Program-made: the position numbers and the translations under genes
In this document: piece after piece, positions 1 to 7,864 of the stretch
How positions within the stretch are numbered: position 1 is the first letter of the stretch
Layout of the letters: every line of letters starts with the position of its first letter
Assembly: GCA_024103005.1 (NCBI GenBank)
Contig: JAGFJA010000047.1
Location: 1 to 64,000, forward strand
Length of the DNA: 64,000 nucleotides
From: Saprospiraceae bacterium
Lineage (GTDB): Bacteria > Bacteroidota > Bacteroidia > Chitinophagales > Saprospiraceae
Reading direction: 5' to 3'
The notes under the pieces: generated by a model
The model's input: only the letters and a program-made list of their open reading frames with translations
Told to the model about the DNA's origin: nothing
Database searches by the model: none

Positions 1-34
1 TTGTGTATCTTTGTTCTACGGTTAAATGACCCAT
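1..34 (-). CDS. IS30-family transposase, N-terminal fragment cut by window edge
   Basis: On the minus strand an ATG at 34 opens a frame reading MGHLTVEQRYT before the window ends. The pattern LTxEQRY immediately after the start is typical of the N-terminal helix-turn-helix segment of IS30-family transposases, which cut and join insertion sequence ends. Only eleven residues are visible, so the family call rests on this short match. The gene points the same way as the aminopeptidase that ends at 161, and the shortened C-terminus of that aminopeptidase fits insertion of an element here. Confidence 0.6.
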   Translation of the reverse strand, partial: MGHLTVEQRYT

Positions 35-90
35 TTTTTGCAAATTTTGGACGAGGAGCAAAATGAGGAATTTTTACCATTTCAGCAAAA

Positions 91-113
91 GGGAAGGTTT
101 TTTTAACCTTCTC
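91..113 (-). terminator. Hairpin terminator between aminopeptidase and transposase
   Basis: GAAGGTT (93-99) pairs with AACCTTC (105-111) around a short T loop, with weaker closing pairs at 91-92 and 112-113. On the minus strand it is followed by TTTTGC, so it could end transcripts of the aminopeptidase, or protect the transposase from read-through. Confidence 0.45.
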
Positions 114-160
114 TTTTCTGAAAAAAAATTTACTCCACTTTACTTTTCCAAAAGTTGCAT

Positions 161-1783
161 TTATTTGTTGAATTTAAGTTTGATAAAACCATATTTTTCA
201 TTCAATCGGTTTAACTGGTCCAATGACGCCTTATATTTAATATTTCTAAGAAAATAAAGCCATTGATTAAAGTCCCAATCGTTGTATTGGACGCTTGAAG
301 TTCCATTCAAAAGTGCAGTCTCTTCGTGATCAACCACGTCAAAAAGCTTACTATGAAATACCGGGGAATTATCCGGAAGGCCGGGTTGGTACAACCATTG
401 CCTGACATGAATTTCATCTAATTTTGCAGGATCAAATTGAGAATACAGATATTTTTCAAACTGCTGTGTAGTTATTGTTTTAAATTTATACTTCTCAAAA
501 TAGGTCTTCAGGAAATGGTCAAGACGATCTCTTCCAAAGGTTCTTTCCAGCAAGACAAGGAATAAATAACCTTTTTCGTAAGGAACATTAGTCATAGCAT
601 CATCCGGATTGTGCCCTTTTAAATCAAGAAATAACTTCGTTTCCTTACCACCTTTCCCAAAGTCTTTAAAATCGGATTCAAGGTCGTTTCTGCCGATGAT
701 TGAATTCATATCCGAATAATCCTTGCCCTTTACTTTTTCGACGATTCTTCTTTCAATATAAACTGTAAATCCTTCATTCAACCAAAAATCATTCCAGGTA
801 GCATTTGTCACTAAGTTGCCTGACCATGAATGTGCCAATTCATGGGCAACAAGAGGCGATAATGATTTGTCGCCGGCAATGACCGTTGGAGTAGCGAAGG
901 TAAGTCTTGGATTTTCCATGCCTCCGAAAGGAAATGCAGGTGGAAGGATGAGCAAATCATACCTCTTCCATACATAAGGACCATACAATGCTTCAGCTGC
1001 CCTTATCATAGCCGGAGTTTCGTCAAATTCCCTGGCTGCTGCGTTCAACTGCTCAGGTTCAGCATATACCCCACTTCGGTTATCATAAGGATGAAATGCA
1101 ATATTTCCAACAGCCAGGGCAATCAAATAAGCAGGTATTGCTTGATCCATTTTAAAGTCATAATTACCATCCGGGCTGACTGACTGAGGGTTTTCAGCCG
1201 ACATCAATGCTAACAACCCCTGAGGAACCTTTATGTGGGCATTATAGGTAAACCTAATTCCCGGAGAATCTTGAATCGGAATCCATGTCCTTGTAAGTAT
1301 AGCCTGCCCCTGCGTATAAAGAAAAGGATGTTTTTTACCAAATGTCTGCTGAGGATCCAGCCACTGTAGAGCAGCTGCATCGGGACTTGTATGATACTTA
1401 ATATCTAAGGTATCTTTTATATCTGCAACCGGTACCGCAATTTTACTTCCTAAGTAAAGGTCTGAAGGGGATATAATATAAGGCACTTCCTTTCCCCCGC
1501 TTTTCATTGACTCAATAAAGAGACCATTGCTGTCCAAAAATAAAGTGTCCGATCCATTCTTTGAAATAGCAAGACTGGCAGTTCCAGATATTTCCTTCTT
1601 TGCAAAATCAACCTTCAGATCCAGATTTAAATGAGTCATTCTGGCAGACGAAATGTCACTGTATGAGTGAACATCATCTGAAGAGGTAGTTTCATTAGTC
1701 AAATTTGAATTTGGCTGATCCATCTTACAGGAAAAAATCATACTTACGATGATCAACAAAGAAAAAAATTTTTGCTTATACAT
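161..1783 (-). CDS. M1-family aminopeptidase lipoprotein (LTA4H-like), C-terminally truncated
   Basis: A zinc aminopeptidase of the leukotriene A4 hydrolase type, probably removing N-terminal residues from peptides at the cell envelope. The N-terminus is a lipoprotein signal with Cys19 after a hydrophobic core. The substrate-binding GGMEN motif lies near residue 285. The zinc motif HELAH is at 314-318, with the third ligand Glu337 in NEGF, so the catalytic domain is intact. The protein is 540 residues, while relatives of this type are generally about 60-80 longer. The homology stops in the C-terminal helical domain near Phe533 and is followed by seven unrelated residues. The end of that domain normally carries basic residues that hold the substrate carboxylate, so activity may be altered. 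An insertion sequence just beyond the stop is the likely cause. A -7-like TATATTTG lies on the minus strand at 1833-1840. Confidence 0.88.
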   Translation of the reverse strand: MYKQKFFSLLIIVSMIFSCKMDQPNSNLTNETTSSDDVHSYSDISSARMTHLNLDLKVDFAKKEISGTASLAISKNGSDTLFLDSNGLFIESMKSGGKEVPYIISPSDLYLGSKIAVPVADIKDTLDIKYHTSPDAAALQWLDPQQTFGKKHPFLYTQGQAILTRTWIPIQDSPGIRFTYNAHIKVPQGLLALMSAENPQSVSPDGNYDFKMDQAIPAYLIALAVGNIAFHPYDNRSGVYAEPEQLNAAAREFDETPAMIRAAEALYGPYVWKRYDLLILPPAFPFGGMENPRLTFATPTVIAGDKSLSPLVAHELAHSWSGNLVTNATWNDFWLNEGFTVYIERRIVEKVKGKDYSDMNSIIGRNDLESDFKDFGKGGKETKLFLDLKGHNPDDAMTNVPYEKGYLFLVLLERTFGRDRLDHFLKTYFEKYKFKTITTQQFEKYLYSQFDPAKLDEIHVRQWLYQPGLPDNSPVFHSKLFDVVDHEETALLNGTSSVQYNDWDFNQWLYFLRNIKYKASLDQLNRLNEKYGFIKLKFNK

Positions 1784-1881
1784 TATATAAATAAATATAT
1801 TAAAAATAGGATAAAGCCTTTCTATTACAGGTCAAATATAGCCTCTAATATGATACCATGAGTTAATTCATCAATACTTTA

Positions 1882-1889
1882 TACCTTTG
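1882..1889 (+). promoter_or_regulatory. -7 promoter box of ribD
   Basis: TACCTTTG matches the Bacteroidota -7 consensus TAnnTTTG and ends 10 bases before the ribD ATG, implying a very short leader. No convincing -33 TTTG is seen. Confidence 0.5.
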
Positions 1890-1899
1890 TTATGATTTC

Positions 1900-2937
1900 A
1901 TGGACCAACAGGAACTTTATATATTACGAACGATTGACTTAGCCTCTCAGGCAGATACCCGGATTAAAAGTAATCCTCCGGTTGGATGTGTAATTGTTTA
2001 CGGAGATAGAATTATAGGAGAAGGTTATCACCGAATTTATGGTCAGGAACACGCGGAAGTAAATGCGGTCAATGATGCCATCAAACACAATCAATCCATT
2101 AGCCATTCAAAGTATTACGTTTCTTTGGAACCATGTGGCCATCATGGTAAAACACCTCCCTGTGCCGAACTTATCACTACTAATAAGGCTGAATCCGTAT
2201 ATATTTTTGAAGAGGATGGGAATCCTGTTACATCCAGTAAGGGTTTAAAAATATTAGAAAAAGCAGGTATTCAATGGTCAGTTTTACGCCCGGATATTGA
2301 TAGAAATCTTTTAGACAGATACCATATTAATCTGAACCACCAAAGACCCAAGGTGATACTTAAGTTCGCTCAAACAGCTGACGGGATGGCAGCATCCTCT
2401 AAAAGAAGGATACTTATCAGCAGTACCCTTACCTTAAGGTTGGTTCACAAATGGAGGTCAGAATGCGACGGAATTCTGATAGGTACCGGTACACTCAATC
2501 AGGATAACCCAAGACTTGACAACAGATATTGGATTGGGGAGCAACCACATAGGTTTGTTATAGGAAAAAATTTAAACAAACCGTTAAAGGAATACAAAAT
2601 GTTTTGTGCCACCGGTAAATCGACCTGGATTAATACAGGTGATATGAAAAGTGAGCAAGTTGATGTCTTGCCCTACAATGAAGCCCAAGATTGGAATCAT
2701 TTATGGAAAGTCTTATTCGAGAAGTATTTTATAACACAATTGTTAGTAGAGGGCGGACCAAAAATTCTAAATAGTATCATCAGTCAGGGGGCTTTTGACG
2801 AAATCAGAACACTGACTTCTTCAGGGCTAATTGATGATGCCGATATTAAGTCTCCGGAAATAAAAGAATGCATTAAATACCAATCTTTAAATATAGGGGA
2901 AGACAAAATTAATTGGTACCATAAAAAGATTCATTAA
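1900..2937 (+). CDS. ribD: Bifunctional riboflavin biosynthesis deaminase/reductase RibD
   Basis: Catalyses two successive steps of riboflavin synthesis: deamination of diaminohydroxyphosphoribosylaminopyrimidine and NADPH-dependent reduction of the ribosyl side chain. The N-terminal deaminase domain (about 1-145) has the zinc and catalytic motif HAE at 51-53 and zinc ligands Cys79 and Cys88 in PCGHHGKTPPC. The C-terminal reductase domain (about 148-345) includes LKFAQTADG and the GTGT turn. At 345 residues the length is near the family norm. The gene stands alone; ribE lies 32 kb away. The ATG at 1900 is the first after a -7 box. Confidence 0.95.
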   Translation: MDQQELYILRTIDLASQADTRIKSNPPVGCVIVYGDRIIGEGYHRIYGQEHAEVNAVNDAIKHNQSISHSKYYVSLEPCGHHGKTPPCAELITTNKAESVYIFEEDGNPVTSSKGLKILEKAGIQWSVLRPDIDRNLLDRYHINLNHQRPKVILKFAQTADGMAASSKRRILISSTLTLRLVHKWRSECDGILIGTGTLNQDNPRLDNRYWIGEQPHRFVIGKNLNKPLKEYKMFCATGKSTWINTGDMKSEQVDVLPYNEAQDWNHLWKVLFEKYFITQLLVEGGPKILNSIISQGAFDEIRTLTSSGLIDDADIKSPEIKECIKYQSLNIGEDKINWYHKKIH

Positions 2938-2972
2938 GCAAAGTATCTATTTCCCATGTAAAATAAAATACA

Positions 2973-2998
2973 AAAGCCCCGGAAATTTCCGAGGCTTT
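2973..2998. terminator. Bidirectional terminator between ribD and tRNA-Asp
   Basis: AAAGCC (2973-2978) pairs with GGCTTT (2993-2998), enclosing the palindrome CGGAAATTTCCG with one mismatch between. On the minus strand it is followed by TTTTGTATTTTATTTT, which suits termination of tRNA-Asp; on the plus strand it lies 36 bases after ribD. Confidence 0.75.
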
Positions 2999-3000
2999 AG

Positions 3001-3074
3001 CGGTCCGGACGGGACTCGAACCCGCGACCTCCGCCGTGACAGGGCGGCATTCTAACCAACTGAACTACCGAACC
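3001..3074 (-). tRNA. tRNA-Asp (GTC)
   Basis: A 74-base cloverleaf on the minus strand. GGTTCGG pairs with CCGGACC in the acceptor stem, the loop CTGTCAC gives anticodon GTC, and the T arm reads GCGGGTTCGAGTCCCGT. The discriminator is G; no CCA is encoded. Confidence 0.97.
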
Positions 3075-3121
3075 AATTTGCTTTTCAAAATCAACTTACT
3101 GACTTATCTAACAAAGCGGTG

Positions 3122-3151
3122 CAAAGATAACAACACTTTATATTCCTCAAA
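3122..3151 (-). promoter_or_regulatory. Promoter of tRNA-Asp
   Basis: On the minus strand TTTG (3148-3151) is followed after 18 bases by TATCTTTG (3122-3129), an exact match to the Bacteroidota -33/-7 consensus, about 47 bases before the tRNA 5' end. Confidence 0.75.
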
Positions 3152-3299
3152 ATTTTTTTAATAAAAAAATCAATTTTTTTTTCAAAATAAGGATGCTCTT
3201 AATCCAATCTATTCATAATCAAGATGAATCTTTGTAAAAATTTTTATCAATTTTAGTTTTTTACATCCTTTTTAATGAAAATAATTATCTTGCATCAAT

Positions 3300-4049
3300 A
3301 TGCAGATTTTAGGAATAATTCCAACGCGTTATGCTTCTTCCCGCTTTCCGGGTAAGGCCCTTGCTGATGTAGGCGGTAAACCTATGCTGCAGCGTGTTTA
3401 TGAACAAACTAAGCTTTCTTCTTTCCTGTCACATCTGATAGTTGCTACCGACGATGAAAGGATAGCCGAAATGTGTATTAAACTTGATATTCCGGTTGAG
3501 ATGACCTCAGATTATCATCGGAGCGGAACGGATCGGTGCGCTGAAGTCGCCTCCAAATATCCTGAATATGACGCTATTATCAGTATTCATTGCGATGAAC
3601 CATTCATTATGTCCAATCAAATCGACATCTTGGCAAAAACATTGCTTCAAAATTCAAATGCTGATATTGCTACATTGGCCAAGTTTATAGAAAGTCGGGA
3701 AGAGCTAGATGACCCGGAAGTCGTAAAAATAGTTTTTGGGTACAATCAGGAGGCTATCTATATGAGCAGGCATCCTATCCCCTACTTTGTCCATGCGTCG
3801 AAGGAAGAGTGGCTCTTACGTCACCAGTATTATAAACATATTGGTCTATATGCCTTTAAAAAAGAAACTTTGCTGGAAATTGCCGCATTAAATGTAAGCT
3901 ATCTGGAAACTGCAGAAAATGTTGAAGCCCTAAGATGGATAGAAAATGACTATAACGTCAAGGTATCACTTACAGATTATGACAGCATAGAAATCAATAC
4001 CCCGAAAGATCTCGAAGAATTGCTAAACAACAGATCACACCTTTCATAA
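3300..4049 (+). CDS. kdsB: 3-deoxy-manno-octulosonate cytidylyltransferase KdsB
   Basis: Activates KDO as CMP-KDO for the inner core of lipopolysaccharide, in the cytoplasm. The N-terminal nucleotide-binding signature IIPTRYASSRFPGKAL is present at residues 5-20, followed by the family motifs DDERI and HCDEPF. The length, 249 residues, is typical. A -7-like TATCTTGC at 3286-3293 lies just upstream of the ATG. The 3' end overlaps the convergent cdd gene by six bases, with no terminator between them. Confidence 0.95.
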   Translation: MQILGIIPTRYASSRFPGKALADVGGKPMLQRVYEQTKLSSFLSHLIVATDDERIAEMCIKLDIPVEMTSDYHRSGTDRCAEVASKYPEYDAIISIHCDEPFIMSNQIDILAKTLLQNSNADIATLAKFIESREELDDPEVVKIVFGYNQEAIYMSRHPIPYFVHASKEEWLLRHQYYKHIGLYAFKKETLLEIAALNVSYLETAENVEALRWIENDYNVKVSLTDYDSIEINTPKDLEELLNNRSHLS

Positions 4050-4526
4050 TTCAGATGAAGTAAATTGAATAGGCAGCACATCTTTTATCCGGTCGATAAT
4101 ATAGACCTTTCCCTGCTCTCCCATTAAAATTAGCCGGATCGGATGATTTTGTTTAATTTCCAATTCACTGAGCATCTGTCTGCACGCCCCGCATGGAGCT
4201 ACCGGATGATTCAATACATGTGAATCCGCATGTGCCGTAATGGCGACTGTCAACACGGTTGCCTCAGAGCCGCTCGTGTTAAATGCAGTAAGCAAAGCAC
4301 CTTCAGCACAGATACACATAGGATAAGCGGCATTCTCCATATTTGCACCTTTGAAAATATTACCTTCTGAGTCAACCAATGCAGCTCCGACCTTAAACTT
4401 AGAATATGGTGCATATGCCTGTTCTAATGCGCCTTTTGCATGATTCATCAACGTAAAATCATCTTCTTCCAATAGATTCTGTCCATCCAAAACTTCAAAC
4501 TCAAAAGAGATTAACTGCTTCCCCAT
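4044..4526 (-). CDS. cdd: Cytidine deaminase Cdd
   Basis: Deaminates cytidine and deoxycytidine to the uridine forms in pyrimidine salvage. The zinc site is complete: Cys73 and catalytic Glu75 in CICAEGA, with Cys112 and Cys115 in PCGACRQ. The substrate-binding segment YSKFKVGAAL lies at 41-50. The 160-residue length fits the homotetrameric class. The start at 4526 leaves about 25 residues before the conserved fold, as is usual for the phylum. It is convergent with kdsB and stands alone. Confidence 0.94.
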   Translation of the reverse strand: MGKQLISFEFEVLDGQNLLEEDDFTLMNHAKGALEQAYAPYSKFKVGAALVDSEGNIFKGANMENAAYPMCICAEGALLTAFNTSGSEATVLTVAITAHADSHVLNHPVAPCGACRQMLSELEIKQNHPIRLILMGEQGKVYIIDRIKDVLPIQFTSSEL

Positions 4527-4734
4527 TCAAAAATATTTTTTAAATATAGTAATGTTTAATGAAACTAACCAAATGAAGCAAAATTTTATTGCCTTAAACG
4601 AGCAAGAAAATTATTACACCCGGATTCCCATTATTCCCTAAATCTTTATAATCTAATTTCCGAAACAAACTCCATTTAAGAGTTCAGCGACGGATAATAA
4701 TTTTTTATAATTTAAATAATGAAGTTAATATTCA

Positions 4735-4742
4735 TAAATTTG
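4735..4742 (+). promoter_or_regulatory. -7 promoter box of the dehydrogenase-flippase pair
   Basis: TAAATTTG matches TAnnTTTG and lies 33 bases before the ATG at 4776. Confidence 0.5.
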
Positions 4743-4775
4743 CTGCTCATATATAGATTCATTATAAACTAATTT

Positions 4776-6122
4776 ATGACAGAAATACAACCATTTAAGC
4801 AAATTGTCTTATTTGGATCCGGTCGTTCCTCTACTTTCCTAATCGAATATCTTTTAAAGCATTCTTCGCAGGAAAAGTGGAAAATTATACTGGCTGATGC
4901 AGATATCGAACTTGCCCGTCAAAAATTAAATAATCATCCCAACGGAAAGGCTGTCTCCTGTGACATCCACAATTCCGAAATGCGCTCAGGATTGATTTCT
5001 CAGGCAAGTTTTGTCATATCAATGTTGCCGGCATTTTTGCATATTCTGGTAGCAAAAGATTGCCTGAAACTTGGAGTGGATATGGCTACAGCTTCTTATT
5101 TAAGTGACGAGTTGAAAGCAATGGAACCTGAAATTATAGCAAAAGGTCTGGTTTTTGCAAGTGAATTAGGTCTGGATCCCGGGCTTGATCACATGTCTGC
5201 AATGAAAATTATCCATGAGATTAAGGATAAAGGTGGAAAAATCACTTCTTTTAAGTCTTATACGGGAGGCCTCGTTGCACCGGATTGCGACAACAATCCC
5301 TGGCACTATAAAGTAAGCTGGAATCCTCGAAATGTCGTTCTTGCAGGCCAGTGTACATCTCAGTTTCTGGAAAGCAATGAATTGAAGTATATCCCATATA
5401 ACCGGCTTTTCAAAGAAGCCGAAGATATAAATCTCGGCAAATTTGGTCAATATTCCATGTACGTAAACCGGGACTCGGTTAAATACATAAAGCTTTATGG
5501 ATTGGAAGGCATAGACACGATGATTCGTGGAACATTAAGGGGTAAGGATTATTGTGAGGCCTGGGCAGTACTTATTGATTTAGGTTTAACCGATAATACA
5601 ACCAGACTAAGCTTACCTAAAAGCTTTACCTTATTAGATTATACAAATGGCTTTTTAAAAGGTAGTGGTACTGAATATAAAACACGTATTGAATCAACCA
5701 TCGGTAGAGAAATAAGACAACAAATCTTTGATCAGATTAAATGGCTAGGCTTATTTTCATCTGATTGTTGCAAGCTTGAAAACCCAACTCCTGCTGAAGT
5801 GCTGGAGGACATTATAGTGAAGAAATGGGTGTTGGAGACCGGTGATCGCGACCTTATTGTCATGCAACACGAAATAAAATATGAGTTAAACAATGTTCCG
5901 GCAACCATACATTCAATCCTGTACAGGGAAGGTACGGACGATATCAGGACAGCCATGAGCGAATTAGTCGGGTTGCCTTTAGCCATTTATACACGACTCA
6001 GACTAAATGGCGTTTTCAAACATCAGGGATGTATCCTGCCACTTGAAAAAGAAATTTACCTTCCGATTTTAGCAGAACTTGAGGAGATTGGTATTCGGTT
6101 TAATGAAGAAATTATTGCATGA
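4776..6122 (+). CDS. Saccharopine dehydrogenase family protein (Lys9-like)
   Basis: Resembles the NADP-dependent saccharopine dehydrogenase (glutamate-forming) that links saccharopine and aminoadipate semialdehyde in lysine metabolism. The N-terminal Rossmann fold begins with VLFGSGRSS (about 11-19). A helix with SELGLDPGLDHM (about 129-140) and the C-terminal catalytic domain starting near FKSYTGGL follow, as in Lys9 proteins. The 448-residue length is normal. The cytoplasmic role in lysine degradation is inferred from the family; no aminoadipate partner gene is nearby. The stop overlaps the start of the flippase gene by four bases (ATGA), implying translational coupling with an unrelated membrane protein. 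Confidence 0.85.
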   Translation: MTEIQPFKQIVLFGSGRSSTFLIEYLLKHSSQEKWKIILADADIELARQKLNNHPNGKAVSCDIHNSEMRSGLISQASFVISMLPAFLHILVAKDCLKLGVDMATASYLSDELKAMEPEIIAKGLVFASELGLDPGLDHMSAMKIIHEIKDKGGKITSFKSYTGGLVAPDCDNNPWHYKVSWNPRNVVLAGQCTSQFLESNELKYIPYNRLFKEAEDINLGKFGQYSMYVNRDSVKYIKLYGLEGIDTMIRGTLRGKDYCEAWAVLIDLGLTDNTTRLSLPKSFTLLDYTNGFLKGSGTEYKTRIESTIGREIRQQIFDQIKWLGLFSSDCCKLENPTPAEVLEDIIVKKWVLETGDRDLIVMQHEIKYELNNVPATIHSILYREGTDDIRTAMSELVGLPLAIYTRLRLNGVFKHQGCILPLEKEIYLPILAELEEIGIRFNEEIIA

Positions 6123-7447
6123 GAGGGAGCCCTGATGAACAAAGACCGGGCCTTTTCGAAGATTCATCCAGAATGTATCAGGGGTTCCACATTGTCAGGC
6201 AAATAGCAGTCATCTTAGGATGTATTATTTTAACCAAGAGTGCTATGACTACCGAGACCATCGGTATTTTTGAAACACTTATCTTCCTCGGCCAATTTGT
6301 AAGCTTATTTTGGGTAAATGGCCTCACCCAAGCTTTTTCAGCAATTTATCCTAAAGTAGCCATAATAGAGAAAAAGTCCTTTATAAGCAGCACATTTATT
6401 ATGTTCTTCGGATTAGCATTTATTTCTTCCGCACTTTTAATCATTTTACGACCGGTAATTTTGCCTTTTTTAATAGAATCATCCTACATAGAAGGCTTTT
6501 ACTGGTATTGTTTGTTTATATTCTTTAACACCCCCACCCTGCTCATTCCTTTAATACTCATGCTCAAGGGCGACCATAAAGAGTTGTTTCGTTTTACTAT
6601 TTTTTATGGAATCGGATATTTACTGGTATTTCTGCTTAACCTCCTTTTTGGCGGATCATTAAAGAATCTGCTTCTTCTGTTAAATATTTTTGCCTTTTGT
6701 CTATTAGTCTTGTCAGGTGGTTTATCTTTGAGTTTTGATCTCAGGTCTTATCGATTAAAATGGCTTAAAAGGCTATTTTTAATTGGCAGCCCATTAATTC
6801 TTTATTCAATATTATCCGGCCTGGCACCAATCTTTGACGCCTGGCTTGTCCAGAGGATTTACAGCACAAAGGCTGTTTTTGCGATTTATAAATATGGTGC
6901 TCGTGAATTTCCGCTTACCATTACCCTGGTTATGGGTTTAGGAACTGCTTTGATCCCTTTGGTCAGCGAAGATCTTCTAAGAGGTATGAATAAATTAAAA
7001 GAAAGATCCATCAAATTGTATCCATTTGTCGCCATCGTATCTATCCTGCTTATTCTGACCTCAAAGTATTTTTTTCCGGTTATTTTCAATAATGACTTCG
7101 CTTCCTCTGCTGATATTTTCAATATTTATATTTTAATTATTTTAGTAAGGATGCTCTATCCACAGGTTATCCTACTAGGCATGAAAAAAACCAAATCCTT
7201 GCTCTTTATAAGCATTATAGAATTATTTGTCAACATGCTGGCTTGTACTGTTCTCGGGATTTATTTAGGATTGGTTGGTATTGCAGGAGGAACACTTATA
7301 GCCTGTATGGCAGGAAAGGCCATCCAAATAATGTATGTTCAAAAAAGAATGGGAATAAAATTATCCCAATACCTTCACATTAAACCTTATATTGTTTATT
7401 CTGCAGGGATCATCTTCGCATGGATCATTTCTCTTTATTTGCCTTGA
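6119..7447 (+). CDS. Oligosaccharide flippase family membrane protein (Wzx/MATE-like)
   Basis: A 442-residue polytopic inner-membrane protein with about 12 hydrophobic segments in the arrangement of the polysaccharide biosynthesis / MATE-like flippase superfamily, which moves lipid-linked glycans across the membrane. The first segment follows a polar stretch that includes a second possible start, Met19 at 6173. The ATG at 6119 overlaps the previous gene's stop. No glycosyltransferases or polymerase are adjacent, so the substrate is unknown. A weak AT-rich hairpin after the stop is the only termination signal noticed before the tRNAs. Confidence 0.8.
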   Translation: MRGSPDEQRPGLFEDSSRMYQGFHIVRQIAVILGCIILTKSAMTTETIGIFETLIFLGQFVSLFWVNGLTQAFSAIYPKVAIIEKKSFISSTFIMFFGLAFISSALLIILRPVILPFLIESSYIEGFYWYCLFIFFNTPTLLIPLILMLKGDHKELFRFTIFYGIGYLLVFLLNLLFGGSLKNLLLLLNIFAFCLLVLSGGLSLSFDLRSYRLKWLKRLFLIGSPLILYSILSGLAPIFDAWLVQRIYSTKAVFAIYKYGAREFPLTITLVMGLGTALIPLVSEDLLRGMNKLKERSIKLYPFVAIVSILLILTSKYFFPVIFNNDFASSADIFNIYILIILVRMLYPQVILLGMKKTKSLLFISIIELFVNMLACTVLGIYLGLVGIAGGTLIACMAGKAIQIMYVQKRMGIKLSQYLHIKPYIVYSAGIIFAWIISLYLP

Positions 7448-7593
7448 TTTATATCAATCAAATAGAGGAAATATTAAGTTGAGGATTAAATAAGTCATCA
7501 AAAGGTGGTGATAGTTTTTGATCAATATAGTATCAATATATAATTTGAGAAAAAGCTTAGAGATAAAATTTATTGGGGGAATGATTAGATAAG

Positions 7594-7676
7594 TACCCGG
7601 AGCGGGACTTGAACCCGCACGACTTTGCAGTCACAGGATTTTAAGTCCTGCGTGTCTACCATTTCACCACCCGGGC
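7594..7676 (-). tRNA. tRNA-Leu (TAA)
   Basis: Minus-strand cloverleaf of 83 bases with the long variable arm of class II tRNAs. The anticodon loop CTTAAAA closed by CAGGA/TCCTG gives anticodon TAA. The T arm GCGGGTTCAAGTCCCGC is present. CCA is not encoded. It lies 24 bases downstream of tRNA-Gly, probably on the same transcript. Confidence 0.96.
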
Positions 7677-7700
7677 AAAGTAAATGTGATTTTCAAAAAA

Positions 7701-7776
<76 letters not shown>

Positions 7777-7806
7777 ATTATGCCTTCATTCTTTTAAGAA
7801 GCGACG

Positions 7807-7814
7807 CAAAGGTA
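7807..7814 (-). promoter_or_regulatory. -7 promoter box of the tRNA-Gly/tRNA-Leu unit
   Basis: TACCTTTG on the minus strand matches TAnnTTTG exactly, 31 bases upstream of the tRNA-Gly 5' end and just after the prfB stop codon. Confidence 0.55.
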
Positions 7815-7864
7815 TATTTAAATTTTTAATAGAAAAATTTTTTTGAATATTTTTTTCTAAAAAA

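Larger units (their letters stand above)
1..184 (-). mobile_element. Left end of a probable IS30-type insertion sequence
   Basis: The stretch holds the start of an IS30-like transposase (ATG at 34, minus strand), a strong hairpin at 91-113, and the point where the neighbouring aminopeptidase departs from its family (about 185). Insertion sequences often carry a hairpin near their end to block incoming transcription. The exact terminal inverted repeat cannot be fixed because the other end lies outside the window; the boundary should fall between about 115 and 185. Confidence 0.45.

Noticed and set aside
5-12. TATCTTTG on the plus strand, resembling a promoter -7 box
   Set aside because: It is the complement of the transposase codons for EQRYT; no plus-strand gene follows.
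63-257. A 64-codon plus-strand frame with a GGAG-like sequence upstream
   Set aside because: It overlaps the antisense end of the aminopeptidase and the IS end, includes the hairpin, and shows no protein-like pattern.
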